In this document: positions 23,750-35,777 of the stretch, piece after piece | Numbering within the stretch: position 1 is the stretch's first letter | How the letters are laid out: each line of letters begins with the position of its first letter | Origin: Stachybotrys elegans | Lineage: Eukaryota; Ascomycota; Sordariomycetes; Hypocreales; Stachybotryaceae | Direction of reading: 5' to 3' | Assembly: GCA_020746835.1 (NCBI GenBank) | Contig: JAGPNK010000006.1 | Location: forward strand, 248,001 to 312,000 | Length of the DNA stretch: 64,000 nucleotides | The notes under the pieces: model-generated | Seen by the model: the letters and a program-made list of their open reading frames with translations, nothing else | What the model was told of the DNA's origin: nothing | Databases searched by the model: none | Program-made: the position numbers and the translations under genes

Positions 23750-25453
23750 CTATATGAGCAAAGCAACCATGGCCACGGCACTTAATAGAGTAGATGCCAG
23801 TGATTGGCCTTGTAGACCCGATGCCGAACCCTCAGGAGCGTTCTGGTCGGCATCCTCTGTGACCTCGGGGGCAATTGAGCCTGTACTGGTTTCAGTCTCT
23901 CGTCCAGTGCGGCCAGGGAGGCGGGTGCTAGAGGCTGATGAATTAGGGACAGGGGTAGTACCAGCCGAGTGAGACGACCCCGTCTCAGAGTGGTGCACCC
24001 CGGTGGAAGTCCCTGTTGGCTCACCATTCGCAGACGAGACCGACCCTGAGCTCGATTCTGACACAGCAAGAGGAGCAAATCCTGAGGCAGCATTAGCAAC
24101 TGAATCGTGCGTCAAGCAGGTAAAAATAAAACATACCAATACGTCTTTTGTCCATGTCGAAGACGGCGTAGACGTTCTTGAGAAAGGTATCGCCCAGCAG
24201 CCAGGCGCCCGACACAACCTCAAATCCATAGATGTTGCTCGTGCAAACTCCATTGCTATTCCTGGGAGACACCCAGTCGCGGGTCGAGATTTTGTAGTCG
24301 ACTCCCGAAAAGGTAAAGGCAAGTTCGTCCTCGGTGTCGCAAGGCACTGTCCATGTGCGGCCATCAGTCGAGTTGGCTCCTGGGATGGTTCGGTGTAGCT
24401 GTTCAACAAGTCGCTGAGGTCCAAATGCATACGAGGTGCCGGAGTCGATGTAGCTGCGAACTCCACCGACGCCAGCCCCTTTGCCATTGAACTTCATATC
24501 CTCCAGTCGGATCGTCCACTCGTTGCCCTCCATGATGTCGTTGTACGAAATGTCTCCCGTGTGTCGGTCATGGTTGATGGTGCCGAGTGCGATTTCTCCG
24601 ACGTTGTCACCGTCCGCGGAACGGTGCAGGGCGATACTAAAGACGTTGCTCTCGAGCTGGTTCGACTCGCGCAGCGCCGACACGAAGTTCTGGTTCACAC
24701 CCTTGTCCATTGAGAATCCCAGAATGCCGTCGAAGACGAAGTCGGTAAAGTCTGATGAGGTTCCATGTGCAAGGCCGAACTGGAAATCAAGGCTGATTCC
24801 AGCAATTGTGAACCGATCCTTGACAAGGGTTCCGTTGACCTCCCCAGTACCATACACAATCTCAAAGTCGTCGTCGCTCTCCTCGAGTGAGTCGGATTTG
24901 TCGGGCCCGAAGGTGTCGTGCAGCTCGCACGCCCTGCTCGTGCACTCGTCGCTCATGATCCAGCTGGAGCCGGCACCAGTATCCACCAGCATGTAGTATT
25001 CCTGGTTCTGCGATCCGATTTGTACTTGCACAAAGTAGGACATGTCATGGCCATCCTGGTGAAGTCCCGCTGCCATCGGTCGACCAGGGTCAGAAGCCTC
25101 CAGCACATTATACTGGTTGTTTCGTTTTGACAGCGATGTGTTGGGTGATGAGGAACGCTGTAGACGGCCATACTTGGCTGAAAGTCGGCCAGCTGTGCGT
25201 GCAGCGTGATCTGGGTGAGGTGTGGTGGTCTGGCGGGCGTAAGCTTTCACGGCATCGGGTTGTGATGTTGGACGACGGTACAAACCTTGGGTTGTCGCTG
25301 CTTGAGGTTCAATGTGACACCTCTTGAATCGCGATCTTCCACGCTTCTTCTTTCTCGATGCTCCTCCTTACACCATTCCGGCATGTATGGATAGAAAGCA
25401 TGAGTACTTGACACAAACAGGGCCAGCTGGGCCAGCAAGACTTGGGAGCGCAT
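23750..25453 (-). CDS. GPI-anchored aspartic protease (yapsin-like)
   Basis: Secreted pepsin-family endopeptidase tethered to the plasma membrane or cell wall. Minus-strand exons 25453-25286, 25229-24137 and 24081-23750 give 530 aa. A signal peptide (MRSQVLLAQLALFVSSTHA) and a basic propeptide precede the mature domain. The catalytic aspartates are Asp139 (VDTGAGSSW) and Asp318 (IDSGTSYAF). The loop CTSRACELHDTFGP is characteristic of yapsin/candidapepsin-like enzymes. The C terminus is a Ser/Thr-rich linker ending in a hydrophobic GPI-type signal (LASTLLSAVAMVALLI). Introns are 56 and 55 nt. The first intron's branch site is not obvious, so the propeptide junction is the least certain part. 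Confidence 0.88.
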
Positions 25454-28400
25454 CGCAACGGCAAGGCGAGAAACACGTAGGCGGCGGAAGTTGATGAGTG
25501 AGCGGGCTTGATCCCTACTGTTGCATGGAGACTTATACCGTGTCAAGCGACTGTCGGCTGAACGAGAATGAAATGGACAGTGGTTGAGCAAGAAATATTA
25601 AGAGTTATCGGCGGCAACCGAAGCCAAAGAGTGACTGCCCAGGGAAGCGTAGATGGGGAGATTAGGCAAGGTTGGAAGTCCCCTCCCGTCTAATACAATA
25701 GCATCTGGCTCGCGAACATGTGCCGGTAGCTTGCACAGCCAGCAATCGAGTAATCCGGGGTGATTCCAGTCCAACCCACAGCAGAGAGAATGCCGTGGCG
25801 ATATTCGGTCGAGCCTGAGTACTGTTCGTCGGGGCCCTTTCCGAGAAATATTAGGCAGCTCGTCTGTCGGGAACAGGTAGAGCGGCGCAGGACAGGGGCA
25901 GAAAGGCAAGAATAAGAATAAAAAATAAAAATAAAAAATAATGCCCAGGTACAGAAGCAACAAAACAAAGAACAGAGAGCAGGCGTCAACTTCGGACGAA
26001 AACCACACCTACGAGTCGTCAGCCAAGCCGTGCCGAAGGAGATATTCGACAACGGATGGAGGGGGATGGGGAGGAGGAGAGAGGAGGAAGGTGAGGAGGA
26101 AAGGAGGGCATCCAAGTAATTACATAGTCTGGATTGCAGGTACGGAGTACGGAGTACACTGATAAGAAAGAGCCCAGCCCGCGATCTACCTCACGTTATT
26201 GTGGTGGCCGGCAAGCCGAACGGGTACCTGGTGGGTACCTGGCGTGGTCCGTACCTGCCCTTGTGGCAGTTAGAGGTATGCTAGTAAATGGGGATCGATG
26301 GGCCGGGTTCTGCGATGCAGGTAGTGCCGCATGGAGAAGGTACAGGGGTGGTGCGCCATCCCTCCTTGCCTTGTCTGGTACCCCGTACGCGCGGCGGTTC
26401 GCAACCACCAGAACACCACCACCTAAAAGCCCATATGAGACCACTGGCTGGTACGTGTGTCTGCCAATCGAACCTTGTGTGATTACCCTGCGCGCCGGTC
26501 GGCACGCCGTTTCCGCTGCTCATTATTACGAGCAACCGTTCAATATTCAGCTGACTGCTGGCAGTACGGCGGGCGGGCTGGTCAAGGGCTGCTTGTGTGC
26601 GTGCATTCTTGGGCTCTGCGCCACTCCTTCAAGGGAGCCCAGGTGAATCCGTCGGTACCTCGCAAACAATCGCTGGCCCCGGGAAGTCGGGCGGCTACAT
26701 GCATGGTTGATTGAATTTCGCCACACAGCTGTTGCAGTTCGTTTCTGAGCATGCTGGTCCGCCTCAAAGTTGGCTGCTCTAATTGTATTCTGCTCTCGGC
26801 TCTTCTAGCAGATCCAACCTTCTTACATCACTATGGCTACCTCTCCCTCCAGTGCGGGCGCCATCAGGGGGGAAGCCTGTACCGGGGGTTGGGAGGCGAG
26901 CAGGGGATGAAGTCTCCAGGGGGCTGCAGCACAGCGCACTGTAGCGCCCGGGACACCTCGAGGTTTGCTATCTTGGACTGGTATCGTCCATACTCGTTGG
27001 CCAATCACCAGCCCGACTCGACCTGAGCCCTTGAAGACGGACCGGAGGTTTTGTCACCCGCCAATGATGTCCAGGCCGTCGGCCACAACGCAGCGCAGCG
27101 CAACTTCAACTGCCCTCGTCAAGTCGTCACTCCATGGATCGGAGCGTGGTCAACCATGAAACCTCTCTTGACCTGGTATCATCATTCCGTCGCAGCTGCA
27201 CTTGAGCCTGGGTTCGTCATAGGTCCAAGACATTATCAATTTGATAATAAACGAAACAGGTATGAGGATTGCGAGTCTTCTCTACTCTATTGTCCATGTC
27301 TCATACACACACACACACACGCTCCCTCCTTCGCGAGGCTTCTCACAGCGGCAAAAATACTACGTAGCATGTACTGCGTAGCACGGAGGAGTTGGAGTCA
27401 CCGATCCTTGTCTTGTCTTGTCCTCCTCGCCCCCTCCTCCGCAGGACTGGCTTCCCCCCTTTGCCGCCATCCGTGCACCCTCACAGACATTGATATCATC
27501 CGCCGAACGCAACGCTAGGGAAAAGGGGGGCTGTTTGAGCAGCACACAGCCCAAGAGGGAAACGCACATCCTAGTCGATGCATGGGCCCTGTCCGTCAAG
27601 TCCGAGGCCTCTCTTCCACGACTATTCACTCCGTCGTTTGTCTCTTCAACCGTACTCGCTGCGCCATGGTCGCTGCAGTTGGCTGTTTCGACCTTATCTG
27701 CAGCACCAGGTATTGCTGCACCTCATCATTTCGGTTGCGTCATGTGCGGCTCGCGCTATCTGTTGCACTAGAAATCAAGTCCACAGAACCGCACCTTCAT
27801 TCTGTGGTGCTCGTTTCTCCTAGCTCCGTCCGAGTCGGGCCTGGATGTTTGGCGTGCCAAGATGGCAGGGATGGCACGCAGCAACGGCAGCCACCTGCGG
27901 AACTTGTCGACATTCCTGTCGTTTGTCGCTATCGCTTTCGATTTGGCTAAGTTGCCTTGCCTTGCCCATGGGGTGCTAGTCCTACTGTCTGTGCAGACCA
28001 AAGGCCAAACGATCTGAAGGGCAGTCAAGGTTCTGTGCTCGCTCGCACAAGCCCAAAGGTTTAATGTCAAGGCTGTGCGTCCTATGATGATTATGTTGCC
28101 TGACTGCGCTGTCACGCAGGTTCCCTAATGCGATGGCTCAGCAAATTGCACAAAGTTGATCGTTGTAGCGGCTGGTCGTCTGCCTTCAGCTCCATCAACA
28201 TCGAACGGAGCCTCGGCCAGCCATGGTCATTCGCTCATCACGCTACCCTCCCCTCATGACTCTCGCAGCACCTTGGAGACCGCCTCCCGCGGGCAAGACA
28301 AATCTGGAACTTGCTGGTGCAACGCCTGCCCAGAGCTTTCTGCTAGCACTTTAACTCAGGAGGTGAGTGTTCGTAGATCTTGGTCCACCCTGGGCCTTGG

Positions 28401-29389
28401 CCTTGCTGGCTTGCATCACGAGATGAAAAGATCGAAGATCACCCCCAGCACCCAGGCAGGTGGCTGCGATAGCAATGTGCACTTACGGAGCAACGGCCAA
28501 TCCCAATCTCCCTTTGCGGGCAGGGTCCAATAGCACCCCATCACTTCATCCGTGCTCCGTTAATATCCCGATCCTCTATCCCTCTGCTAACGGGACTGGC
28601 TGTGGCTGTTGGCTGTGCAAATCAAACTGTCGCCCTTGCTTATCACCTAGGGGCTCGGCTAGTGTCGCGAGATCAACAACCGGTTGGTTTTCCCAAGGGT
28701 CGAGGGAATTGCCATCTTGGCTCCTCGGGTTCGATATCAGGCCAATGCAATTCCCTCTGGATTCTTGGCCTCGTTGCCCTTGGTTTCATCTCCCCGTGCC
28801 AAAGGGGTGATCGGCGGTCCATTCCCTCCTAACTAGATGGGACCTCTCTGCCAACTGCAATCTTCTCTCCCCACGAGGAGCTCCATCTTGTGGATGGCTT
28901 CGTCAATTTTTTTTCCCGCTTCGCGATCTTGTCACGCGTCTCGACTGAACGTCATGATTCAGCAGCTAAGCCTCTGTTTGCTCTTGAAAACTTGGAATCG
29001 TGGTCTTAGTGTATGGCCAGTGCTGTCGCGGCTGGGGGTCTCCCGGCTATCCTCCAAGACATTCTCGCGGTCTGGCGTGAGCCAGAGACATGCATGCCTA
29101 CGACATATTCCAGGTACACCCTAGGTCTTAGATGGGCAACCATGCGCGATATGGAAAGCTGTGTTGCCAATGGTTAGTACGGGATGTCGAACGCAGCAAC
29201 TGCATCAACTTCGACCGTCACTGAGAAGGATTCAATGCATTGACCCGGTTACATTAAATGGCCCGGAGAACCCGGCATATCACACTTGACAGTTTCAGCT
29301 TCTGCAGAGCTTCCCGAAAGGAGGCGGCATTGATGTATTATTACACGAGACAGCTCACATAGCCTGCGGCAGTGTCTCGCGGTTCGTAA
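25454..29389. other. 3.9 kb stretch without a recognised gene
   Basis: No open frame here has a family motif, a strong ATG context or a splice-consistent extension. The segment nearest the protease (25454-25600) is its promoter; an A-rich patch (25911-25941) and a G/A-rich tract (26045-26106) follow. GGTACC occurs four times within 26223-26659. A CA dinucleotide run lies at 27305-27320. The sequence looks like ordinary unique fungal intergenic DNA; no terminal repeats or transposase remains were seen, although decayed elements cannot be excluded. Confidence 0.45.
27305..27320. repeat. (AC)8 microsatellite
   Basis: Eight uninterrupted AC units in intergenic DNA. Confidence 0.9.
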
Positions 29390-30388
29390 TTATCTCGGCG
29401 CAGGCCATGTATCCGATGTTTGTGCACTGATCCAATCCCGAGTCTGCACCAACACCCGTCGCTCCAGGCTATTCTCGTCGGCTGTTTGCCAGAGAGTCTC
29501 CCTGGCGTGTTCCAGTTGTTCCTTGAATAGATCCGTCACATAGCCCTTTGTAGCCATGTTGCGCAGAAAATACCAGACTGCCTCGTTTGACCAGCGAAAG
29601 GACTGGGTGAGTTTCAGTATATCCTCCAGCACATCCATCGGGCCGCTCCTGTGGTCCAATAGATACATAAGAAATCCCCATCCCGAGATGTCATCGTGGT
29701 GCGCCAGACACCATTTCTTCGTCTCCTCTGTCAATGTCGACAAAAGTTGCTCCTCGTCCCCCGTGTGGTACTTGATTAGAGACCTGGCTTCACTCCACGC
29801 GTAGTAATTCCGGGGATGCCTCTCTGCCGATACGAGGATGACCTTTTTGAAATCATTGACAACGTCGATGGTCAAGCCCTGCAGGGTGTATTGATCCATC
29901 AACCATCGCCGGTGGCTCCATATGGTAGGTGACTTGGTATGCCTATGCAGGCGGCTGGTGAGGAAGCTATCTACCAAATACTTCTCCTTTTGTAGGAGTT
30001 CTTGGTTTGTGCCTGTGGACGCAGACTCCTTGATGAGCCGCTTTCTCGTGTTGGCAGCTGTAAGGTGTTCGGGATCCGTCAAGAGCAGCACGGCCGTTGC
30101 TTTTCTGAGACCATCCTCGTCGATCTTCGCCTGCTTTCGCGATGCGGCAAGCATTCGGTACGCAACCTGAAAAGCGCGTACCAGCTGAGCTTTGGGGATG
30201 CCAATGGCATGGCCTTCCTGTAGATACGTCGTCCCCGGGTCAATATCTGGGTGGCCATCTGGCACAAACTCTATTTCCAGGAGGTCATGGTAGCGCTCGC
30301 TCAGAACCTCAGCAATGTCCTTGAAAGTATCCTCGTAGATGGCACGTTTCAGAGCCGCCCGGGTTCTAGGATCGAGAGCCCTCGACAT
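29390..30388 (-). CDS. Prenyltransferase alpha-subunit repeat protein (PTAR1-like)
   Basis: Single-exon protein of 332 aa with protein-prenyltransferase alpha-type helical repeats, seen in TIWSHRRWLMDQ, PRNYYAWSEARSL and DISGWGFLMYLLDHR. The order and spacing resemble PTAR1, the alpha-like subunit of geranylgeranyltransferase type III in animals, rather than the canonical farnesyltransferase alpha subunit. The ATG at 30388 (MSRALDPRTRAALKRAIYED) was chosen over longer frames because it begins the conserved helical region and leaves a compact promoter. It is divergent from GET1 with 270 bp between start codons. A partner beta subunit is not in the window. The substrate is unknown here. Confidence 0.8.
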   Translation of the reverse strand: MSRALDPRTRAALKRAIYEDTFKDIAEVLSERYHDLLEIEFVPDGHPDIDPGTTYLQEGHAIGIPKAQLVRAFQVAYRMLAASRKQAKIDEDGLRKATAVLLLTDPEHLTAANTRKRLIKESASTGTNQELLQKEKYLVDSFLTSRLHRHTKSPTIWSHRRWLMDQYTLQGLTIDVVNDFKKVILVSAERHPRNYYAWSEARSLIKYHTGDEEQLLSTLTEETKKWCLAHHDDISGWGFLMYLLDHRSGPMDVLEDILKLTQSFRWSNEAVWYFLRNMATKGYVTDLFKEQLEHARETLWQTADENSLERRVLVQTRDWISAQTSDTWPAPR

Positions 30389-30658
30389 TGGAGCAGTTTG
30401 AATTGTGACGAGGCGGAGAGGTTGCGTCGGATGTACAGGGTAGGCGAAGATGAAGGAGCTGCAAAGTGCCCTACCAAAGACGACCCCACGACCCCACCAC
30501 ACGGTGACTTGAGGATTATGACATAAGGGCCCTTGACCTATGGTGGCAGAAGAACACGTTATCGCCCTCAGCCTCGACACCGCAGCCGGCCTCACGCAGC
30601 GCAAGCCGGGAGACTATAACGCGTGGAATCCAGTACCACTACCGGAATCAACTTGGAA
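30389..30658. promoter_or_regulatory. Bidirectional promoter PTAR1-like/GET1
   Basis: This 270 bp spacer separates the two start codons. No specific factor site was identified; a weak pyrimidine bias is seen toward the PTAR1-like gene. Confidence 0.45.
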
Positions 30659-31402
30659 ATGGCGGCTCTTCTGGTTACCGTCCTCTTCGTGGAGGCTGCC
30701 GTGCGGCTCATCAACGCCGTGGGAGCCACAAGCATCAACAATCTGGTATGGCCGGGACGTCTCCTCCCCATGGCGCACGTGCTGACAGCCGTCTAGCTCT
30801 GGACTGCGTACAACCACCTACCCGTGTCGACTTCCAAGGCCGCCAGCCAGCAGCGCAAGCTGCAGGCCGAGTACCTCAAGGTCCGACGGGACCTCAACGC
30901 GACGAGCAGCCAGGACGAGTTTGCCAAATGGGCCAAGCTTCGACGCCAGCACGACAAGCTGCTCGAGCAGCTCGAGTCTACGAGTACGAGAGCAACACCC
31001 CGAGAACCGCTTGTGAAGCTGAAGTGCTAATATGTGTGGGAAACAGAGAAGGGCATGGAATCCTCGCGGGCCAGCTTCGACCAGTACCTCAACGCCATGC
31101 GATTCCTCCTCACGAGGGCGCCGCAGTTTCTAATCCCCTTCTGGTACGCCAAGGAGCCCATGTTCTGGCTGCCTCACGGCTGGTTTCCGTACTACGCAGA
31201 ATGGATCATCTCCTTCCCGCGGGCGCCGTTGGGCAGCGTCAGCATCGCCTCGTGGCAGCTGGCCTGCGCCGGGCTCATGGAGATGCTTGCCGACCTGGTC
31301 ACCGGCATCCTCGGCCTTGTCTTGAGCGCGGGACGCACAAAGGAGGCGCCCGTCAAGGCCGCAGAAGCCACAGGCGGCAAGGGAGAAAAGAAGGAGTTGT
31401 AG
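30659..31402 (+). CDS. GET1: ER tail-anchored protein insertion receptor Get1
   Basis: With Get2 it forms the ER receptor that takes tail-anchored proteins from Get3. Exons 30659-30745, 30797-30983 and 31047-31402 give 209 aa. The N-terminal helix is [21 protein letters not shown] cytosolic coiled coil follows ([20 protein letters not shown] through [18 protein letters not shown]), then two further membrane segments including [20 protein letters not shown], the conserved Get1/WRB region. The tail is charged (GGKGEKKEL). Both splice junctions restore the family sequence. It shares its promoter with the PTAR1-like gene. Confidence 0.92.
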
Positions 31403-32381
31403 ACGCAAGGGATATAACGCTTCGGAATGCACTGTGCGAGTCGTACGAATACTCCTCGAAACAGGATAATGAAAATGGAATATGCAAAACGCAGACCCCA
31501 AAATCACAATGAATCTTCTCTTTTTTCACAATGAGACGTTGGCTGTTTCTGGCCGTTGTATCCACCCCCCTCTCCAAGGTCTAGGGGAATCTCGTAATAG
31601 CCAGCCTTCTGGATGACAGACAAGACTACAATGTCAAGTCCTGGGAATGCGAGTGAATTTTTAGCATGGAGCTCGTGGTAAGATTTGTTGTGTCTGGGAT
31701 CTACGCTATCACGGCACTCATAAAAATAGACTACGTCCGGTGCGCAAGGAAAATTTGACGTGCGCTGTGGAATGTATCTCCTCAAAAATTGACGCAAAGT
31801 TCCTCATTGCGAGATGCTGGGACTTTGTAACACGATAGAGAATGACCCTTGGCAGGGTACTTTTGGATTGCTCTAGGCAGCATATTGACTCTGGCGACCA
31901 TGGAAAGAGATCGCCAAAGCTTCGAAAGTGCCAAAACGAAGATTGTGATTGTAGGTTATGCACAGCAGGTTGCGTTGGGACGGATAGACCAGGGTGGAAG
32001 GATTTGTTGATTGTAGGTGTTTCTAGCAAAATAATAGAGAGCATTGATTCAATCGTGTGCTTCCTCCTGCACGGGGGAGGTGATTGTGGTAAAAAGACGT
32101 GAGAAAGAAGAAAAATATGAAAAGAGATTGATTTGCTAGAAATGCAGTTTTTTATTGTCTTAGGTAGGCGCCCCACATATAAAGTGTCCACCAGTCACTG
32201 CACCGCACCCACCAGGTACCTCCAGCCTTGGCGCCTTGTGCCCTGGCTAGCGAAAGTGATTATCTGTTCTGACCTCATCGGGCTCAGCCTCGTTTGCCTA
32301 TGATAATCGTGTTATTTGGCAACGCAACATCGAGGCGAACGACGTCGACCAACAGCAAAAAGCGTATGACTCTATATTGAA
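31403..32381. other. Intergenic, GET1 3' and next gene's promoter
   Basis: A 979 bp stretch; open frames on the minus strand at 31504-32191 lack motifs and supported starts. I see nothing definite besides UTR and promoter DNA. Confidence 0.4.
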
Positions 32382-33554
32382 ATGGCGATACCTTGGGACT
32401 CGTAAGTGAAACTCATATACCTTTACATTTCACAAAATGCCCTTTGAAAGAAACTGTATCATATCCAAGCCCTTTGGCTAACTGTGTATAGCATCCGCTC
32501 CCTCGCCCTCTTCTTCGGACCTATCCTCATCCCCAAGGCTATCAGCTACTACCGCTCCGTCCGCTCCGCGCCGCGTGACTATGGCCTCTCCGTCCAGCCG
32601 GTCCCCGAGCGTATACGGTTGACGCTCACCCTCGTCTTCGGCGTCTGCCTCGTCTACCTCGTCAAGTCGCTGCCCTGGCTCGGTCCCGAGAACATCTTCG
32701 TCCGCACCCAGAGCCGCCTACAGATCCCCGTCGACGTCCTCTTCAACCGTATAGCCCCTCTGCGCGCCGATGGTGCCCTCACGCCGCAGGACCAGTCCCT
32801 GCGCAACAAGTTTGTCAACCTCGAGAGCCGCCTGCTATACCTGCAGTTCGGCCCCGATGTTCTCGCCGACTGCCCTTTCTGCAACGCCGACGATCCTAGA
32901 AGCTACTTTTACTATGCGCTGCCTTCCATTCTCTGGCCGCATATCGCCAACCTCCTCATACTGGCCGTAGTGACGAGCTCCTCATGGTCGGGCAAGTATG
33001 GCAATCAGTGGCGCACGCTTGCTACCATCGCGGCCGGCGTCCTGGCTGCCGTGGAGATATACCTCGTCAGCTCGTACAACTACCAGGCGAACGCGAGGGC
33101 CCTGCGACTCAACGAGATTGATAACTTCTACTGGGTGATGCGTACCTGCCGGCTCGTGGCCCTCGCCACGCTTGATGGTTTGCTGGGATGGGCGCTGTAC
33201 CTATCGTCCACAAACCGCGCCTTCGTCCAGGTGCCCTCGGCGGCTGAGCGCGTCGAGATGACGAATCGTGCCCTGATGAGCGTCAAGAGCAAGCTCAGTG
33301 CCCTGGGCATCGTCAAGAACACGGCGCTCCGGGACGAGGACTTGCGCTCGCGCGGCCAGGCCTACTGGCACACCGAGGTTCGCCTGATGAGCGAGGCCAT
33401 GGAGGAGAGAGAGGTTGTCGAGGGTGTCAATGACGCGCTGAGCAACCGTATTGACATACAAGCCATCACGAGGGACGCGGAGAACTATGCCGAGAGTGTG
33501 CTGCAGCCGCTGCGGGCCTCACCCCTGACCAGCGAGAGTCAAAAGGATAGATAG
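32382..33554 (+). CDS. Conserved fungal multi-pass membrane protein with CPFC motif
   Basis: I recognise the type as a widespread fungal protein but know no function. Exons 32382-32401 and 32492-33554 (intron 90 nt, branch CTAAC) give 360 aa starting MAIPWDSIRSLALFFGP. Hydrophobic segments lie near residues 8-27, 49-68, 140-165, 175-198 and 225-245. A loop before the third segment contains DCPFCNADDPRSYFYYALPS, whose paired cysteines (about 133 and 136) are notable. The C-terminal third is hydrophilic and helical (ERVEMTNRALMSVKSKLSAL). The first exon is only 20 nt, chosen because it supplies the sole ATG with a strong GTAAGT donor. Mitochondrial or ER membranes are both possible. Confidence 0.78.
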
Positions 33555-33904
33555 ATTTGTGGCCCCCTGGAGCCTCCCCTTTTCATGGCCAACTAGATGT
33601 GTAATGGTACAAGAATGAGAGAATCATGCGTCCCGCGAACCGTCCAGTGAAACTTGATCGTCTTTTATACCTAGACATGTGTCGTCTAAAGAGAGAAGAA
33701 ATGAAGCAAGATCATGGAAGAGAAAAAAAACAAAATGAATATGAAGCACCCCGTAATACATCCCAAGCATCAAGGTAAAAGAAGAAACACCTTTCGTTAT
33801 GCTGCTCTCACTCTGGAGCAGGATGCCTAAAGTCTAATGGTTGGTGGGCATACTTGGACAAAAAGATCCGGCACATCTGTACCGATGAGAGACAGAGGAA
33901 CCAT
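33555..33904. other. Convergent 3' region
   Basis: A 350 bp stretch between the membrane-protein gene and RUD3, both ending here. A-rich patches (33722-33735) look like 3' UTR sequence. Confidence 0.45.
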
Positions 33905-35777
33905 CTATCGACCGGGCCCCGTAGCCGCACTGCTCATGCTGCCCTTTCGAGAGGCTGTCGGCTCGGCTGTACCCTCCTGGGCGCTGCGCTCGAGGAAGTG
34001 TGCCCAGAGCTCCGCAAGTGACTCCTTGTCCTTGGAGGAAGCGGGCTCAGTAAAGAGCTCGGCATTGAGTGATGGTGAGCTCGGGGTGCGGTGGAAGGGC
34101 GAGGCGGGTAAGCGGAGACTGTTGCCCGAGGCGCCTGGGCGGGCCAGGCCGGCTTGCTCGCGCTGCTCGTCAGTCCAGTTAAGGTAGCCGGCCATGACTT
34201 GCAGGACCTGGAAGCGCTTGGCATCGCCACGGTCGAGGGTGAGGAAGTGGAGCAGGTGATTAGTTACGATTTGCCTACATCAAGGTCAGTACGGGAGGTG
34301 TAAGACGAGAATGGGGCTAGAACGAACCTGTCGACATTATCTTCGGGTTTCGTCTTCTTCAAGTAGCGCAATGCTTTGGTCAGGTGCTCGTTTAATACGA
34401 TGGCCTCGTGCCTTAGCTTGCCGATGAGCAGGTTCTTCTCCTTAACCTCCTTCTCAAACGGAGCTGTGCGCTCGAGTTCCTTGGTGAGCTCATCCCTGGC
34501 AGCCTCGGCGGCAGCGGCGCGGGACTGGGCATCCTGGACAGCCTTCTTGTGTGCCTCGAGCTGAGCCTCGGTGGTCTCGACCATCTCGCGCAGCTCCTTC
34601 TTCCTGGCGTCTTGGATTTCGCGGAGGGCGTTCTGTAGGTTGTCGACGAGGGTGTTCTGGCTGTCGCGCTCGGTGGTGGCACTCTCGTAGCCTTGCCTCA
34701 GGGCGGATATCTGGTCCTCGAGCTCTGAGACTTTGTCGGCCAGGCTTTCCTTGACGGATCGCTCCTCCATGGCGATGACTTCCCAGTCGCCCATGGCGTG
34801 GATCGTAGTGTCCATTTCCTCCTTGAGGTGCTGGACGGTCCTGGTGAGCTCCTCCTTCTCCTTCTGCCAGTTCTGGGTGGAGAGGTTGCTGCGGCTGCGC
34901 AGCGTGGTGAGCTCTCTGGTGGCGTCGTGCAGCTCCTCCTTTAGTTTCGAGACCTCGCCCGTGTTGTTCTGTGCTGCGGTCTGGAGCTCCTCGTTCTGGG
35001 CCTCGAGTTCTTGTATGCGATCCTTGGCATCTTCCAGCTCCTCGCGGTCGCGCTTCAACCTCTCGCCAAGGGTCTCGCGGATCTTCTCGACGCGACCCAG
35101 CAGAGTCTGGTATTGCTCCTCGGCCGTCTCTTTGGCGGCGTTGCTCTCCTCGAGGTCGTCCCGCAGCTTGGTTACCTCCTGGCTATGTGATTCCTGGATG
35201 CTCTCGAGCTGCTTCCGCAGCTGCTCAACTTCGAGCCTGAGCGCCTCCCGCTCCTTCCCCATGGCTTCTAACTTGGCAGCAGTGTCCGAGTCTTGTGCCT
35301 GGGTCTTTGCAGTATCCTTCTCCGAGGCGACGACATGCCCATTGCTTGATGGCGCTATTGAGTCGTCACGGGTCTCGTCGTTGTGTGCGGCGGCTGTGGG
35401 GGTGTTCTGCGGAGAACTGTCAGTGGACATGTGCCAGACATGGCGATGGAAGAGGTACACACAGGTTGCGTTGGGGTGTCGGGCTCAGTGTCTCCGTCGT
35501 CGTGGTCGTTCTTGGGATCGCCATTGCCGCCGGCTGCCAGGTCCTTGACCTTGTTCGCGTTCTTCTTCTTCTTGTTTGCCTTCTTTTTGGGAGCTAGAGC
35601 GGCCGGAGACGAGTCAGAAGCTGGATTCGACTGCGCGGGCGAGCGCATTGGGGGACAGGGTGGAAGAAGGGAGTGGATGGCATCGAGGCGGGGCGTTATA
35701 TTCAACAGGACACATGTCTAGACTGACGTACCTGGATTCAAGGCCTGCGTAGGATCTGTGGGAGCGTTGGAGGACAT
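33905..35777 (-). CDS. RUD3: Golgin Rud3 with GRAB domain
   Basis: Coiled-coil tether of the cis-Golgi, recruited by Arf1 and needed for ER-Golgi traffic and Golgi structure. Minus-strand exons 35777-35732, 35620-35463, 35406-34328 and 34274-33905 give 550 aa. A lysine-rich N terminus (PKKKANKKKKNANKVKD) leads to a long coiled coil (about 110-425), then the GRIP-related Arf-binding region NVDRQIVTNHLLHFLTLDRG and KRFQVLQVMAGYLNW (about 425-460). The short tail is Ser/Pro-rich. Intron 3 falls in the GRAB domain and its junction restores VDRQIVTNHLL. The acceptor of intron 1 (35621) was set by frame and is the least certain. Confidence 0.87.
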
